A stretch of 64,000 nt of DNA from JADJRH01 sp046351455. GTDB taxonomy: Bacteria; Myxococcota_A; Polyangia; Polyangiales; Polyangiaceae. A program made the position numbers and the translations under genes. The notes below the pieces were generated by a model, which was not told where the DNA came from, ran no database searches, and was given only the letters and a program-made list of their open reading frames with translations. This document shows, piece after piece, positions 27,033 through 36,073 of this stretch. The stretch is from the NCBI GenBank assembly GCA_046351455.1, contig JAXLYM010000013.1, positions 222,959-286,958 of the forward strand, written 5' to 3'. How positions within the stretch are numbered: position 1 is the first letter of the stretch; every line of letters begins with the position of its first letter.

Positions 27033-28478
27033 GTGGCGACCGAGGCATCCGACATCCCGAACCCGAAGAGGAACGGCGTCCCGCTCGCCGCGTATGCCGC
27101 CGTGCGCGCCGGCCTCAACGAAGGCCTTCGCCTGGACCTTTTGCTACAGGCCGAGGGCATCCCGGCGCCGCGCTGGAGCCGAGCGGAGGACGCCTTCGAC
27201 GAGGCGCTCGCGGACAGCGCCGCGGGGGACGGCGCGCTCCTCCGCGCGTTCGATTTCCACCTCACGTCGGCGCAGGACCGCCTCGCGCGCCCGCTCCCGC
27301 CGCTCGATCGGGACCTGGGCGCGTGGCTCGATTTCGTGCGACGTTGGTCGGAGAGCGAGCGTCCGGCCGCTCTGTTGACGGAGCTCGGATTGCGGGCCGC
27401 GGACCTGATTCGGCTCCACCGCGGCTGGATGGGAAAGCTCTCGGCCGATCGTGAGCTGGCGGAGCGCGCGGTCGCGATCCTCGCCGGTGAGCCGGGAGAA
27501 TTGCCTGTCCCCGCGCCTCCGCCGGCAGCGGTGGTGTTGCCGCCCCGGAAGCCGGAAGAGCGCCTCACCGCGGCCGAGGAAGGCGAGGACGCCGAGGAGG
27601 AGCGCGACGATCTCGACGAGGACGCGCTCGAAGACGAGGATCGCAGCGAGGAGCCGCCCGCGGTGTTCGGTCCGTTGCCGGACGAAGGATCGCTGCCGCC
27701 CGCGGAGCTCGCGTCGGTGGAGATCGCGTCGACGGAGGCGCGTTCGCCGGCTCCTTCGGTGGCCGTGCCGTCGTTCTTGCTGGCGCGGGAGACGACCAGC
27801 GCGCCGCCTGCGAGCGCTGCGCCGGAGTCGCCGCGTGCCGCACCTGCGCCCGCGGGCGGCGCGGGCCCGGCCAAGCCGCCTGCCGTTCCTCTCAATGAAA
27901 CCGGCGAGATTTCCCCGGATCTGATAGCTCGGATCCTGAAATCGGCGCCTCCATTCAGCGGCTCGACACCGCCGGTGTCCCAGGCTGCGATCTCCCAAAA
28001 AGACGACAGCATCACGCAGGATCCGCAGCCGAGCCCGCTCGCGGCCGCGCTCCCGTTCGCGGCGCGCGAGGCGATCAAGGTGAAGCCTGCGCCGGCGGGT
28101 GCGTCGACCGCGGATATCCCGCGCGACATCATCGACAAGATCAACCGCGGGGCCGCGATCCCGTTTCCGCAGAAGGCCCCTCCGGCGCAGTCCAAACCGC
28201 CTGTTGCGCCGGCGCCCCCGCCGAGCCCGAAAGTCGCCCCTCCGGTGTCCGCGGCCGAGCTGACGCTGGATCAGTACGCCTCGATGTGCGCCGAGCTGGC
28301 CGTCTTCTCGGATCGGCAAGAGGCGGTGTTCGCGAAGTACGGACTCGCGGACGGGAGGCGCCGCGCGGCCGTCGACGCCGCGTGGAAGCAGCGGCTCGCT
28401 CGGTTCCCTTCCGAAAAGGCGGAGTGGGAGCGGCGCTATTGGCTCCATGAGGCGGCGTGGCGACGCAGCCGAAGGTGA
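27033..28478 (+). CDS. Proline-rich protein of unknown function, T6SS-island associated
   Basis: Protein of 481 residues, GTG start at 27033, preceded by GAGGAAG. Residues 1-150 are an Ala/Leu/Arg-rich helical domain. Residues 165-410 are low complexity: Pro/Ala-rich, with an acidic run (EEGEDAEEERDDLDEDALED) and short predicted-disordered repeats. Residues 410-481 form a second helical domain (LTLDQYASMCAELAVF...) that also ends with Trp/Arg-rich helices. No signal peptide. Proteins with this C-terminal segment occur, as I recall, beside DUF2169 genes, so it probably belongs to the secretion island although it is divergently transcribed. No function can be assigned. Confidence 0.65.
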   Translation: MATEASDIPNPKRNGVPLAAYAAVRAGLNEGLRLDLLLQAEGIPAPRWSRAEDAFDEALADSAAGDGALLRAFDFHLTSAQDRLARPLPPLDRDLGAWLDFVRRWSESERPAALLTELGLRAADLIRLHRGWMGKLSADRELAERAVAILAGEPGELPVPAPPPAAVVLPPRKPEERLTAAEEGEDAEEERDDLDEDALEDEDRSEEPPAVFGPLPDEGSLPPAELASVEIASTEARSPAPSVAVPSFLLARETTSAPPASAAPESPRAAPAPAGGAGPAKPPAVPLNETGEISPDLIARILKSAPPFSGSTPPVSQAAISQKDDSITQDPQPSPLAAALPFAAREAIKVKPAPAGASTADIPRDIIDKINRGAAIPFPQKAPPAQSKPPVAPAPPPSPKVAPPVSAAELTLDQYASMCAELAVFSDRQEAVFAKYGLADGRRRAAVDAAWKQRLARFPSEKAEWERRYWLHEAAWRRSRR

Positions 28479-28591
28479 CGACGCGTCGCGGGGACAAAGC
28501 CTTTCGTCGAATGTGAACGGCCGCGCGGCTCGAAAGCGGCGGGCCGGGCTGGCACATCCCCGAGGTGCGCTCACAATGGGCCGCGTCGTCG

Positions 28592-28612
28592 GGCCCCACG
28601 TGCGGGGCCTTT
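28592..28612 (+). terminator. Weak GC hairpin between the island and the symporter gene
   Basis: Arms GGCCCC (28592-28597) and GGGGCC (28604-28609) with a 6-base loop, followed by only three T. It lies 19 bases before the symporter start. It could end the upstream transcript or shape the symporter leader. The rest of the 28479-28627 gap shows nothing convincing. Confidence 0.25.
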
Positions 28613-28627
28613 GGGAGGTGAGGCGCA

Positions 28628-30343
28628 ATGAAAGGCCTCCAGCTTGGCGGAATCGATTACATCATCCTGACTGTCTATTTCGTCTTCGTCCTCGGCATCG
28701 GGTGGATGCTCCGAAGGTCGCAGAAGACCAGCGAGGACTTCTTTCTCTCCGGCCGGTCCATCCCCACCTGGGTGGCCGGCCTCGCGTTCTTGTGCGCCAA
28801 CCTCGGCGCGCAGGAGATGGTCGGGATGGCCGCCTCCGGAGCCAAGTACGGCATCGCCACGGCCCATTTCTATTGGATCGGCGCCATCCCGGCGATGGTC
28901 TTCGTGGCCGTGTTCATGATGCCTTTTTATTACGGCTCGCGCGCCCGCTCCGTCCCCGAGTATCTGAAGCTGCGCTTCGACGAGAAGACGCGCGGGCTGA
29001 ACGCGCTGTCCTTCGCGGCGATGACCGTGTTCTCCTCCGGCATCTCCATGTACGCGCTGGCCCGCCTGCTGGAGCTCGTGCTCGGCTGGAGGTTCGACGT
29101 GTCGCTCTGGACATCGGGCCTCATCGTGCTCGCGTACATCTATCTCGGGGGCCTCACCTCCGCGATTTACAATGAAGTGCTCCAGTTCTTCCTCATCGTG
29201 CTCGGCTTCGCGCCGCTCGTCTATCTGGGCATGCGGGACGTCGGCGGGTGGTCCGGGCTCGCGCACAAGCTGTCGGCCGTGGCCATCGTGAACGGGTATC
29301 CGGCGGACGCGTATTATCGGGCCTGGGCGCCGCTCCAACATGCCTCTTCCAACCCCATGGGCGTCCAGCGGCCGGAGCTCGTGATGGGCATCGGGTTCGT
29401 CCTCTCGTTCGGATACTGGTGCACCGATTTCCTGGTGATCCAGCGCGCGATGGCCGCGCGCTCGATGGCCGCCGCCCGCCGCGCGCCCCTCATCGCGGCG
29501 GTGCCGAAAATGGCCTTTCCGTTCCTCATCATCCTGCCGGGCATGATCGCGATCGCCCTCACCGCGGGCCAGGATCACGCGCTCTTGCCGCGGATGCCGG
29601 ACGGGAGCCCCGACTTCACGATGGTGATCCCCGCCATGCTGGAGCGCTATTTCCCGAATGGCCTCCTGGGGCTGGGGCTCACGGCGCTGATGGCGTCCTT
29701 CATGTCCGGGATGGCCGGCAACGTGACCGCCTTCAACACGGTGTTCACGTACGATATCTACCAGACGCACATCCGAAAGGACGCCTCCGACGCACACCTG
29801 CTCTGGGTAGGCCGAATGACCACGATCGCGGGCGTCATCGCGTCCGCCGGGACAGCCTATCTGGCCGCCCACTTCAACAACATCATGGATCTGTTACAGC
29901 TCGTATTCGCCTTCGTGAACGCGCCGCTCTTCGCCACGTTCCTCCTCGGCATGTTCTGGAAGCGCACCACCGGACACGGGGCCTTCGGGGGCCTCTTGCT
30001 CGGCACGGTCGCGGCGGCGCTGCACCACGGGTTGACGGTGCCGGCCGGGGCGCCCTCCGGCATCAAGGGCGGATGGCTCGTCGCGTCGCCCGTGCGGGTC
30101 TATCCGAGCGAGATGGCGTTGAGCTTCTGGACGGCCATCTTCGCGTGGAGCGCCTGTTTCACGTGCACCATCGTGTTGTCGCTCCTCACGCGACAGCAGA
30201 AGTCCGATGAAGAGCTGAAGGGGCTCGTCTATTCGCTCACGTCCCACGAGAGAGAGGAGCACGTGCCTTGGTGGAAGACGCCGGAGGGGCTCGGCGCCCT
30301 CGTGATCGTGCTCGCCGTGACGCTCAATATCGTCTTCTGGTAG
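28628..30343 (+). CDS. Sodium:solute symporter (SSS/SGLT family)
   Basis: Polytopic inner-membrane protein of 571 residues with about 13-14 hydrophobic segments. The first helix (YIILTVYFVFVLGIGWML) is followed by the SSS signature EDFFLSGRSIPTWVAGLAF, and the helix with VPEYLKLRFDEKTRGLNAL is the usual sodium-site region. It imports a small solute, probably a sugar or similar, with Na+; the substrate cannot be read from the sequence. Ribosome site GGAGGTGAGG lies just before ATG. A 68-residue membrane protein follows after 7 bases and is probably in the same operon. Length is normal for the family. Confidence 0.9.
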   Translation: MKGLQLGGIDYIILTVYFVFVLGIGWMLRRSQKTSEDFFLSGRSIPTWVAGLAFLCANLGAQEMVGMAASGAKYGIATAHFYWIGAIPAMVFVAVFMMPFYYGSRARSVPEYLKLRFDEKTRGLNALSFAAMTVFSSGISMYALARLLELVLGWRFDVSLWTSGLIVLAYIYLGGLTSAIYNEVLQFFLIVLGFAPLVYLGMRDVGGWSGLAHKLSAVAIVNGYPADAYYRAWAPLQHASSNPMGVQRPELVMGIGFVLSFGYWCTDFLVIQRAMAARSMAAARRAPLIAAVPKMAFPFLIILPGMIAIALTAGQDHALLPRMPDGSPDFTMVIPAMLERYFPNGLLGLGLTALMASFMSGMAGNVTAFNTVFTYDIYQTHIRKDASDAHLLWVGRMTTIAGVIASAGTAYLAAHFNNIMDLLQLVFAFVNAPLFATFLLGMFWKRTTGHGAFGGLLLGTVAAALHHGLTVPAGAPSGIKGGWLVASPVRVYPSEMALSFWTAIFAWSACFTCTIVLSLLTRQQKSDEELKGLVYSLTSHEREEHVPWWKTPEGLGALVIVLAVTLNIVFW

Positions 30344-30350
30344 GTGAGTC

Positions 30351-30557
30351 ATGCCGTTCGACGTCCGCGCTCCGATTGGCCTCCTCTTCACCATCCTGGG
30401 CATTTTGCTCACCGGATACGGTGTCGTGACCGCCCGCTCCGACATGTACGCTCGGTCTCTGGGGTTGAACATCAACCTCGACTGGGGCGTCGTGTTGCTC
30501 GGCTTCGGTCTCCTCATGTTGTGGCTCGGCCGGCGAAAGACGGCGCCACGCGGGTGA
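30351..30557 (+). CDS. Small two-helix membrane protein, symporter-associated
   Basis: 68 residues, with hydrophobic segments at about 8-28 (APIGLLFTILGILLTGYGVV) and 45-61 (WGVVLLGFGLLMLWLG) and a basic tail. It begins 7 bases after the symporter stop with a GTGAG-like ribosome site, so it is very likely co-translated with it. Small two-helix proteins accompany SSS transporters in many genomes and may stabilise them; a precise role is not known. It ends 13 bases before the convergent gene. Confidence 0.65.
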   Translation: MPFDVRAPIGLLFTILGILLTGYGVVTARSDMYARSLGLNINLDWGVVLLGFGLLMLWLGRRKTAPRG

Positions 30558-30570
30558 CGTGGGGGCGCGT

Positions 30571-32595
30571 TTATCGCGGGCGCTCGGACGGACAGCGACG
30601 GAGCTTGCCTGTCCCGGACTCCAGCAGAACATCGCAGTCGTGGAGGATGCGACTCACGCCCTCCAGATGGAACGCCTCGCGGGAGACGACGAGGACCGGC
30701 TCGCGGCTCATCGCCTGTCGGAGGGCGCGCTCCGCGGATTCGTCGGGGTTTTCGCCCGGAGAATGGACGCGCAGGAGCGGCATGAGGACAGTGGGGAGGC
30801 CCTCCAAGCGCACGGCTCCGTCCGGGTCTACCTGCATGCGACTCCAATCCATGGGTACGCCCGCTCGCCGCGCCAGGTAATACGCGAGGAGCGTCGTGTC
30901 GTAATGAGCGAGCGTCAGCACGCGCGCCTCCGGACGCTGCATGGCGGCCGCCGCGATCTCCGGCATGAAGGCGTCGGAGTCGGGGAGATACTGGCCCCTT
31001 CCGAGAGAGAGAGTCGGCGCCGTCGTCACCACGGCGCCCGCGAGCGCGGCGGCCCCTGCCCACTTCGCGCGGCCCGCAGACACGATGTCGGAGGCGACCA
31101 CGATCAACGTGAGCAACAGCAGCGGAAGGACCGCGACGATGTAATAAGCCTGCACGCGCGCGAACGGGGCCAGCGCCGCGATCCCCAGAAGGCTCGCGAC
31201 GAGGCCAGTCACAGGCACCATCGCCTCCTCGCGGCGACGGACAAAAGTCCAGATCACCGCGAGCACGAACAGACCCACGATCACGGGCCCGAACGCGCGA
31301 ATCACGACAGTCATGCACTGTTCGGCGATCTCTCGTCCTCCGTGCGCGCCCCACGCGAGCGTCGGGTGCTCGTCCGCGGCGATGCGCGCGCCGCGGTCGC
31401 GAAAGAAGGTGACGACTCCGAGGATCAACGCCGGCGCCCCGAGCGCGGCGCCGAGGCCGAGCGCGCGTCCGGTGGAGGGCGATAGACGCCTTCGAATCAA
31501 GAGGGGCAGGGCCAGGCCGATCACCAGGAAGACAGCGAGATAATACGTCCAAAAGCACAGCGCGACGCTCGCGACGAGGACGGCGCGCCACCCCCGAGTG
31601 GGCCCCTCCGAACACTTGAGGATCGCGACGGCCGCGATCAGCGCAAGGACGCCGAACATCGGAATCGAGCTGACCTCCCGCGACCGCGCGATCAATTCGA
31701 CGGAGAGGACGGCCGCGAGCCCCGCCATCGCGCCGACGTCGACGCGGCGGCCGAGCGCGCGCGCCGCGACGACGAGGCCGGGGCCCCACAACGCCCCGAA
31801 GAGCGCCGCCGGCGCCCGCACGACAGCCTCTCTCTGCCCGAAGATCTGGGCCAGTTTGAGCACCAGGAAATAGAGCGGAGGGTGCCTGTCCGTGAGCCCC
31901 ACGCCGAGGAGCAGCTCGCGAAAGGGCAAGTGTCCCGTGAACACGCGTTGCACGTCCTGATCCCGCACGAACGGCACATCCAGGTGCATCCCGCGCAAGA
32001 AGAGGCCGAGCGCGAACAGGAACGCGGCGGCGGTGACAGCGCCCGTCGGCCCCGAAGCGAACAGCCATGTCGCCGCCGCCAGACAGAGCCCCACGGCGAT
32101 TCCGCGCGCGCCCGTGAGCCGGTCCAGCGAGAGGGCCAGTCGTGGCGGCTCCGGCTCGGCGCGCAGAGGGATCGCGTCCACGGGGCCGAGGCCTCCGCGA
32201 TCATTGTCGCGAACGGCGCCGGCGATGGCCTCCGTCACCGCTTCGCATTCTGGAATACTCGAAGTCGACTGCGGCGACTCGTAGGCGACTCCGAAGCTGT
32301 CGGTCTCGCGGATCCCCTTCCAGCGCCCGCGATCGAGGATGTGCACCTCCACGGCGCCCTCCGGGGACGCGCGGCGCAGCGTGAGCACCACGTCGTGCTC
32401 CTCCCCGCGCCGGAGGGCCGTGATCTCGAAGCCCTGGACCGGCCGGCCGGGGCCGAGCGGCGACAGCAGATCTTCCCACGTGCGCGCGCGGAGCGTGCCA
32501 GTCGGCGGCCAGGCGAGCAGCGCCGCGAGCGCGACGAGGAGGATCCCTGTCGCAGGACGAAACAGGGCCCCAAAGCGCCCGCGAGATCCGCTCAC
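30571..32595 (-). CDS. Polytopic GT39/PMT-type glycosyltransferase
   Basis: Membrane protein of 674 residues, GTG start at 32595. One N-terminal helix is followed by a roughly 110-residue outward domain, then about 10 helices. The segment TDRHPPLYFLVLKL matches the D-x-HPPL/Y loop of the GT39/PMT and ArnT-like families, which move sugars from polyprenyl-phosphate donors to lipids, polysaccharides or proteins on the periplasmic side. A soluble C-terminal domain of about 120 residues follows. Acceptor and donor are unknown. It is divergent from vgrG 4 over 106 bases and convergent with the symporter operon; I see no functional link to either. Confidence 0.75.
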   Translation of the reverse strand: MSGSRGRFGALFRPATGILLVALAALLAWPPTGTLRARTWEDLLSPLGPGRPVQGFEITALRRGEEHDVVLTLRRASPEGAVEVHILDRGRWKGIRETDSFGVAYESPQSTSSIPECEAVTEAIAGAVRDNDRGGLGPVDAIPLRAEPEPPRLALSLDRLTGARGIAVGLCLAAATWLFASGPTGAVTAAAFLFALGLFLRGMHLDVPFVRDQDVQRVFTGHLPFRELLLGVGLTDRHPPLYFLVLKLAQIFGQREAVVRAPAALFGALWGPGLVVAARALGRRVDVGAMAGLAAVLSVELIARSREVSSIPMFGVLALIAAVAILKCSEGPTRGWRAVLVASVALCFWTYYLAVFLVIGLALPLLIRRRLSPSTGRALGLGAALGAPALILGVVTFFRDRGARIAADEHPTLAWGAHGGREIAEQCMTVVIRAFGPVIVGLFVLAVIWTFVRRREEAMVPVTGLVASLLGIAALAPFARVQAYYIVAVLPLLLLTLIVVASDIVSAGRAKWAGAAALAGAVVTTAPTLSLGRGQYLPDSDAFMPEIAAAAMQRPEARVLTLAHYDTTLLAYYLARRAGVPMDWSRMQVDPDGAVRLEGLPTVLMPLLRVHSPGENPDESAERALRQAMSREPVLVVSREAFHLEGVSRILHDCDVLLESGTGKLRRCPSERPR

Positions 32596-32613
32596 GAGGC
32601 CGCGAGCCTCGTG
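32593..32613 (-). promoter_or_regulatory. Perfect 8-bp inverted repeat at the glycosyltransferase start
   Basis: CACGAGGC (32593-32600), spacer CGCGA, GCCTCGTG (32606-32613). The left arm contains the GTG start codon of the minus-strand gene, so the hairpin would hide the start in the mRNA. It may instead be an operator in the divergent promoter region, or the true start may lie downstream. Confidence 0.35.
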
Positions 32614-32701
32614 GAGTCGGAGTGGGAGTCCGCGTGGGACCGGCGCATGGCGCGCGACGATACCACGAGCGGGCCGGTCCGTGATCTGTTATGCGTCGAC
32701 C

Positions 32702-35700
32702 ATGCCCTCACCCTACCAGCTATCCGTCGATGGGCTCCCGAACGACTCTCTCCGAGTCCACTCGCTGACAGGCAAAGAGACGCTGTCGGAAGCGTACGAC
32801 TTCGAGGTGATCGTCACGTGCGAGGCCGGCCTCGACGTCGAGCGGGCGGCCCTCGGACAGCGCGCGATGCTCGCGTTCCACGTCGGACCGGAGCCGCGCG
32901 CCTTCTACGGAGTGGTCGCGGCGACGCGCGTGGTCACGGTGCACGAGGTCGACCGAAAGGTGCAGTATGCGCTGCGCGTCGTGCCGCGGATCTGGCTCCT
33001 CCGCCGCAAGCAGCGGACTCGCATCTTCCAGCGGATGCGCGTCACGGACATCGTCGCCGCCGTCCTCGCGGAGGCCGGGATCGCCGCGCGATTCCAGCTC
33101 ACGCGGGCCTATCCGGAGCGGGAGTATTGCACGCAGTACGAGGAGAGCGATTATCGCTTCATCCAGCGGATCCTCGCGGAGGCCGGCGTTTACTTCTACT
33201 TCTTCGGCGGAGGCCCGCTCGGGGACGCGCCGCAGACTGGCGACGTGCTGATCCCCGGCGACACCATCGTCTGCGCGGACGACGCCTCGTGTTATCCCCC
33301 GGTCGCGGGCGACAACGCAGCGGCGCTGGCGATCTCGACGGCGGCGGCGCTGGCCCCGGCGAACAGCGATGTTCCGGGCCGCGGGCGACCGGCCTCTTCC
33401 GCGGTGGACGGGCGCGACGTTCCGGCGCTGAGCTACCTCGAGAACGAGGAGGTGCGCGTGAGTCGGTTCGACAAGATCACGCGCTTCTCGCTGCGGAATT
33501 CGGTGCATTCCACGATGGCGACGTTCCGGGATTACGACCCGATGCGCCCGATGGTGCGACTCCAGAGCACGGCTGTCTCGACAGCGCCGTTCCCACCGTC
33601 TCCATTGGAGTCGGCGGCGATGGTCGCGGCGGCCGCGGAGAACGCGGTGTCGGCGGTGGCCGCGGGCGCGACGCCGGGCGCCGGCGCGATGCCAGGTGCC
33701 GTGAAGGACGCGGCGGCGGAGAAGATGGCGAGCGTCCTCGGCCAGAGAGGCCCGCTCGAAGTGTACGGCCATCACGCGCCGTTCCTGTTCCCGAAGTGGG
33801 GATTCGCGGCCGACGAGGCGCCCCGGATCTTGCGGCAGAAGCGGCGGCGCGCGTCGGTCGCGAGCGGCGAGAGCGGCTGTTCCGACTTCGCCCCTGGACA
33901 CCGCTTCTCTCTCCAGGATCACCCGGCGGCGCAGCTCGACGCGACCTACGCGCTGATCAGCGTCACCCATCATGGACAGGCACACCCGGACCAGACGCAC
34001 GGAAAAGGGGACCTGCGCGTGTACTGGTGTTCCTTCGAGTGCGTGCCGGCGGAGATGACGTATCCGCCGAGGCGCGAGAAGCGCAAGAGCGTGCAAGTGA
34101 CGCTCACGGCGATCGTGGTGGGCCCGCCCGGGAGTGACATCTTCGTGGACCCGATGGGCCAGATCAAGGTGCAGTTCCACTGGGACCGGGAGGGCAAGCA
34201 CGATGATCGCAGCTCGTGCTGGATCCGCGTGATGCAGCCGTGGGCGGGCGCCGGGTGGGGGCACCAGTTCATCCCGCGCGTCGGCCAAGAGGTGGTGATC
34301 GGCTTCGAGGGCGGCGATCCCGACAAACCGATGGTCTTGGGCACGCTGTACAATGGCACGCACCCGCCGCCGTTCAGCCTGCCGGCCGAGCAGACGAAGA
34401 GCGGTATCCGCACGCAGACGAGCCCCGGGGGCCAGGGTTTCAACGAGCTGTCCTTCGACGACGCCGCGGGCCGCGAGCAGATTTACCTGCACGCGCAGGC
34501 GAATTTCAATGAGATCGTCGGGAGGAACCACACGTCGCTCGTGCGCCACGACGAGTTCCTCCGCGTGATGGGCAGTCGAACGGACACCGTGGAGAAGGGC
34601 CTCACGACGCACGTGAAGGGCGACCAGTCGCGCGCGGTGGAGGGCCACTCGGTCGAGGTGGTGACTGGCAATCTGGACACGCGCGTGTCGGGCATGCGGG
34701 TGACGCGGATCGAGGGCAGAGAGCGGCACCAGACGAAGCAGGCCGCGGACTACGAGTACGCGGAGGACGTGACGACGCGGGTGGCCGGGAGTCTGACCAC
34801 GATTGTCGGGAAGAACGACCGGAAGCGATCGTGGGTGACGCACTCGGAGGGCACCGCCGAGCTCTCCGGATTGGACCGGCTGGAGCTGCGGTCGGACAAG
34901 GAGCTCGTGCTGCGCGTGGGGAAGAGCGCGATCCGGATCACGGAAGAAGGGATCGAGGTGCTCGCGGGGGGCATCCGGGCGGCTGGAAAGGGCGGGTCCG
35001 TGAGCGTCGGAGAGGACGGGATCGGCCTTGTTTCGAAGGACAAGGCGCAGATCCAGATCACGAAGAAGGTGCTGTTCAAGACGGACGGCGCGTCGATGTC
35101 GATGGAGAAGGAGGTGAAGATCGACGGCTCGAAGATCCTCCTCAACTCCCCGGATGAAGCGACGGACACGCCGCCGAAGGATCCGGAGCCGCCCACCACG
35201 ATTGTATTGACGGACAAGCAGAGCGGCAGTCCGCTCGCGCAGCAGCGATATCGGATCTCGCTGAAGGGCGGCGTCGAGATCAGCGGTTTGACCGACAAGG
35301 ACGGCCAGGCCGAGGTGACGTTGCCGAGCGACGGAAAGATCGTGTTCCCGGATCTGAAGATGCCCGGCGACGTGAGCGTGGGGGCGTTGCAGCCGTACGT
35401 GGTGCGTCAGGGAGATTACCTGACGAAGCTCGCGTTCACGTACGGTTTCGACGAAGAGAAGGTGTGGAGCGACCCGAAGAACGAGGAGCTCAAGAAGAAG
35501 CGGAAGGACCCGAACGAGCTCTTGCCGGGCGACGTGCTGCATTTCGCGCGAGCGGTGCGGGATCCGCTCTCGATCTCGAAGGGAACGAAGAACACGTACA
35601 AGCTCGAAGTCCCGAAGACGACCGCGCGCTTCACGTTCGAGGACGCGAAGGGTGCTTTCGCGGAGGAGGAGTACGTGATTGAGGGCTTGGGCGCCGACGT

Positions 35701-36025
35701 CGAAGGAAAGACGGACAAGACCGGAACGGTGGTGATCGAGGCGCCTGTCCACGTGCGAGAGGTGCGGGTGGTGTTCAAGAAGAGGAACGTAGTGTTCCCG
35801 GTGTTCGTGGGCGATATGGATCCGATCGACGAGCCGTCCGGCGTGCGGCAGAGGCTGGAGCACCTGGGGTATTTGCCGCCGCGCGCGGCCGCGAGGTCCG
35901 AACAGGACGAGGCGGCGATGCTTCGTGACGCCCTGTGGCGATTCCAGACCAAGAAGAAGCTGAAGGCGACTGGCACGTTCGATGACGCCACTCGAACGGC
36001 GTTGGAAGAAGAGCACGGCAAGTGA
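32702..36025 (+). CDS. vgrG: VgrG spike protein 4 with C-terminal LysM and peptidoglycan-binding domains
   Basis: Extended VgrG of 1107 residues. The gp27-like part contains ESDYRFIQRILAEAGVYFYF; the OB domain has MGQIKVQFHWDREGKHDDRS and IPRVGQEVVIGFEGGDPDKP, the best-conserved VgrG signature; the beta needle follows to about residue 820. Beyond it are a beta domain (830-900), a LysM domain (about 900-950, YVVRQGDYLTKLAFTYGF ... LPGDVLHF), another beta domain, and a C-terminal PG_binding_1 repeat (about 1040-1107, RQRLEHLGYLPP ... WRFQTKKKLKATGTFDDATR). LysM and PG_binding_1 bind peptidoglycan. A predicted amidase follows 48 bases downstream, so this spike likely presents that enzyme to the wall (inference). 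No ribosome site is obvious at the start, which is set by homology. Confidence 0.92.
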   Translation: MPSPYQLSVDGLPNDSLRVHSLTGKETLSEAYDFEVIVTCEAGLDVERAALGQRAMLAFHVGPEPRAFYGVVAATRVVTVHEVDRKVQYALRVVPRIWLLRRKQRTRIFQRMRVTDIVAAVLAEAGIAARFQLTRAYPEREYCTQYEESDYRFIQRILAEAGVYFYFFGGGPLGDAPQTGDVLIPGDTIVCADDASCYPPVAGDNAAALAISTAAALAPANSDVPGRGRPASSAVDGRDVPALSYLENEEVRVSRFDKITRFSLRNSVHSTMATFRDYDPMRPMVRLQSTAVSTAPFPPSPLESAAMVAAAAENAVSAVAAGATPGAGAMPGAVKDAAAEKMASVLGQRGPLEVYGHHAPFLFPKWGFAADEAPRILRQKRRRASVASGESGCSDFAPGHRFSLQDHPAAQLDATYALISVTHHGQAHPDQTHGKGDLRVYWCSFECVPAEMTYPPRREKRKSVQVTLTAIVVGPPGSDIFVDPMGQIKVQFHWDREGKHDDRSSCWIRVMQPWAGAGWGHQFIPRVGQEVVIGFEGGDPDKPMVLGTLYNGTHPPPFSLPAEQTKSGIRTQTSPGGQGFNELSFDDAAGREQIYLHAQANFNEIVGRNHTSLVRHDEFLRVMGSRTDTVEKGLTTHVKGDQSRAVEGHSVEVVTGNLDTRVSGMRVTRIEGRERHQTKQAADYEYAEDVTTRVAGSLTTIVGKNDRKRSWVTHSEGTAELSGLDRLELRSDKELVLRVGKSAIRITEEGIEVLAGGIRAAGKGGSVSVGEDGIGLVSKDKAQIQITKKVLFKTDGASMSMEKEVKIDGSKILLNSPDEATDTPPKDPEPPTTIVLTDKQSGSPLAQQRYRISLKGGVEISGLTDKDGQAEVTLPSDGKIVFPDLKMPGDVSVGALQPYVVRQGDYLTKLAFTYGFDEEKVWSDPKNEELKKKRKDPNELLPGDVLHFARAVRDPLSISKGTKNTYKLEVPKTTARFTFEDAKGAFAEEEYVIEGLGADVEGKTDKTGTVVIEAPVHVREVRVVFKKRNVVFPVFVGDMDPIDEPSGVRQRLEHLGYLPPRAAARSEQDEAAMLRDALWRFQTKKKLKATGTFDDATRTALEEEHGK

Positions 36026-36073
36026 GCGCTGTTCGTCGACTGCGGAACGTTCTTTCTGGTTGGTGAGGTCGCG

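Noticed and set aside
28551..28575. Sigma-54-like TGGCAC before the symporter
   Set aside because: The TGGCAC has no GC at the required 10-base distance; the nearest GTGC is about 4 bases too far.
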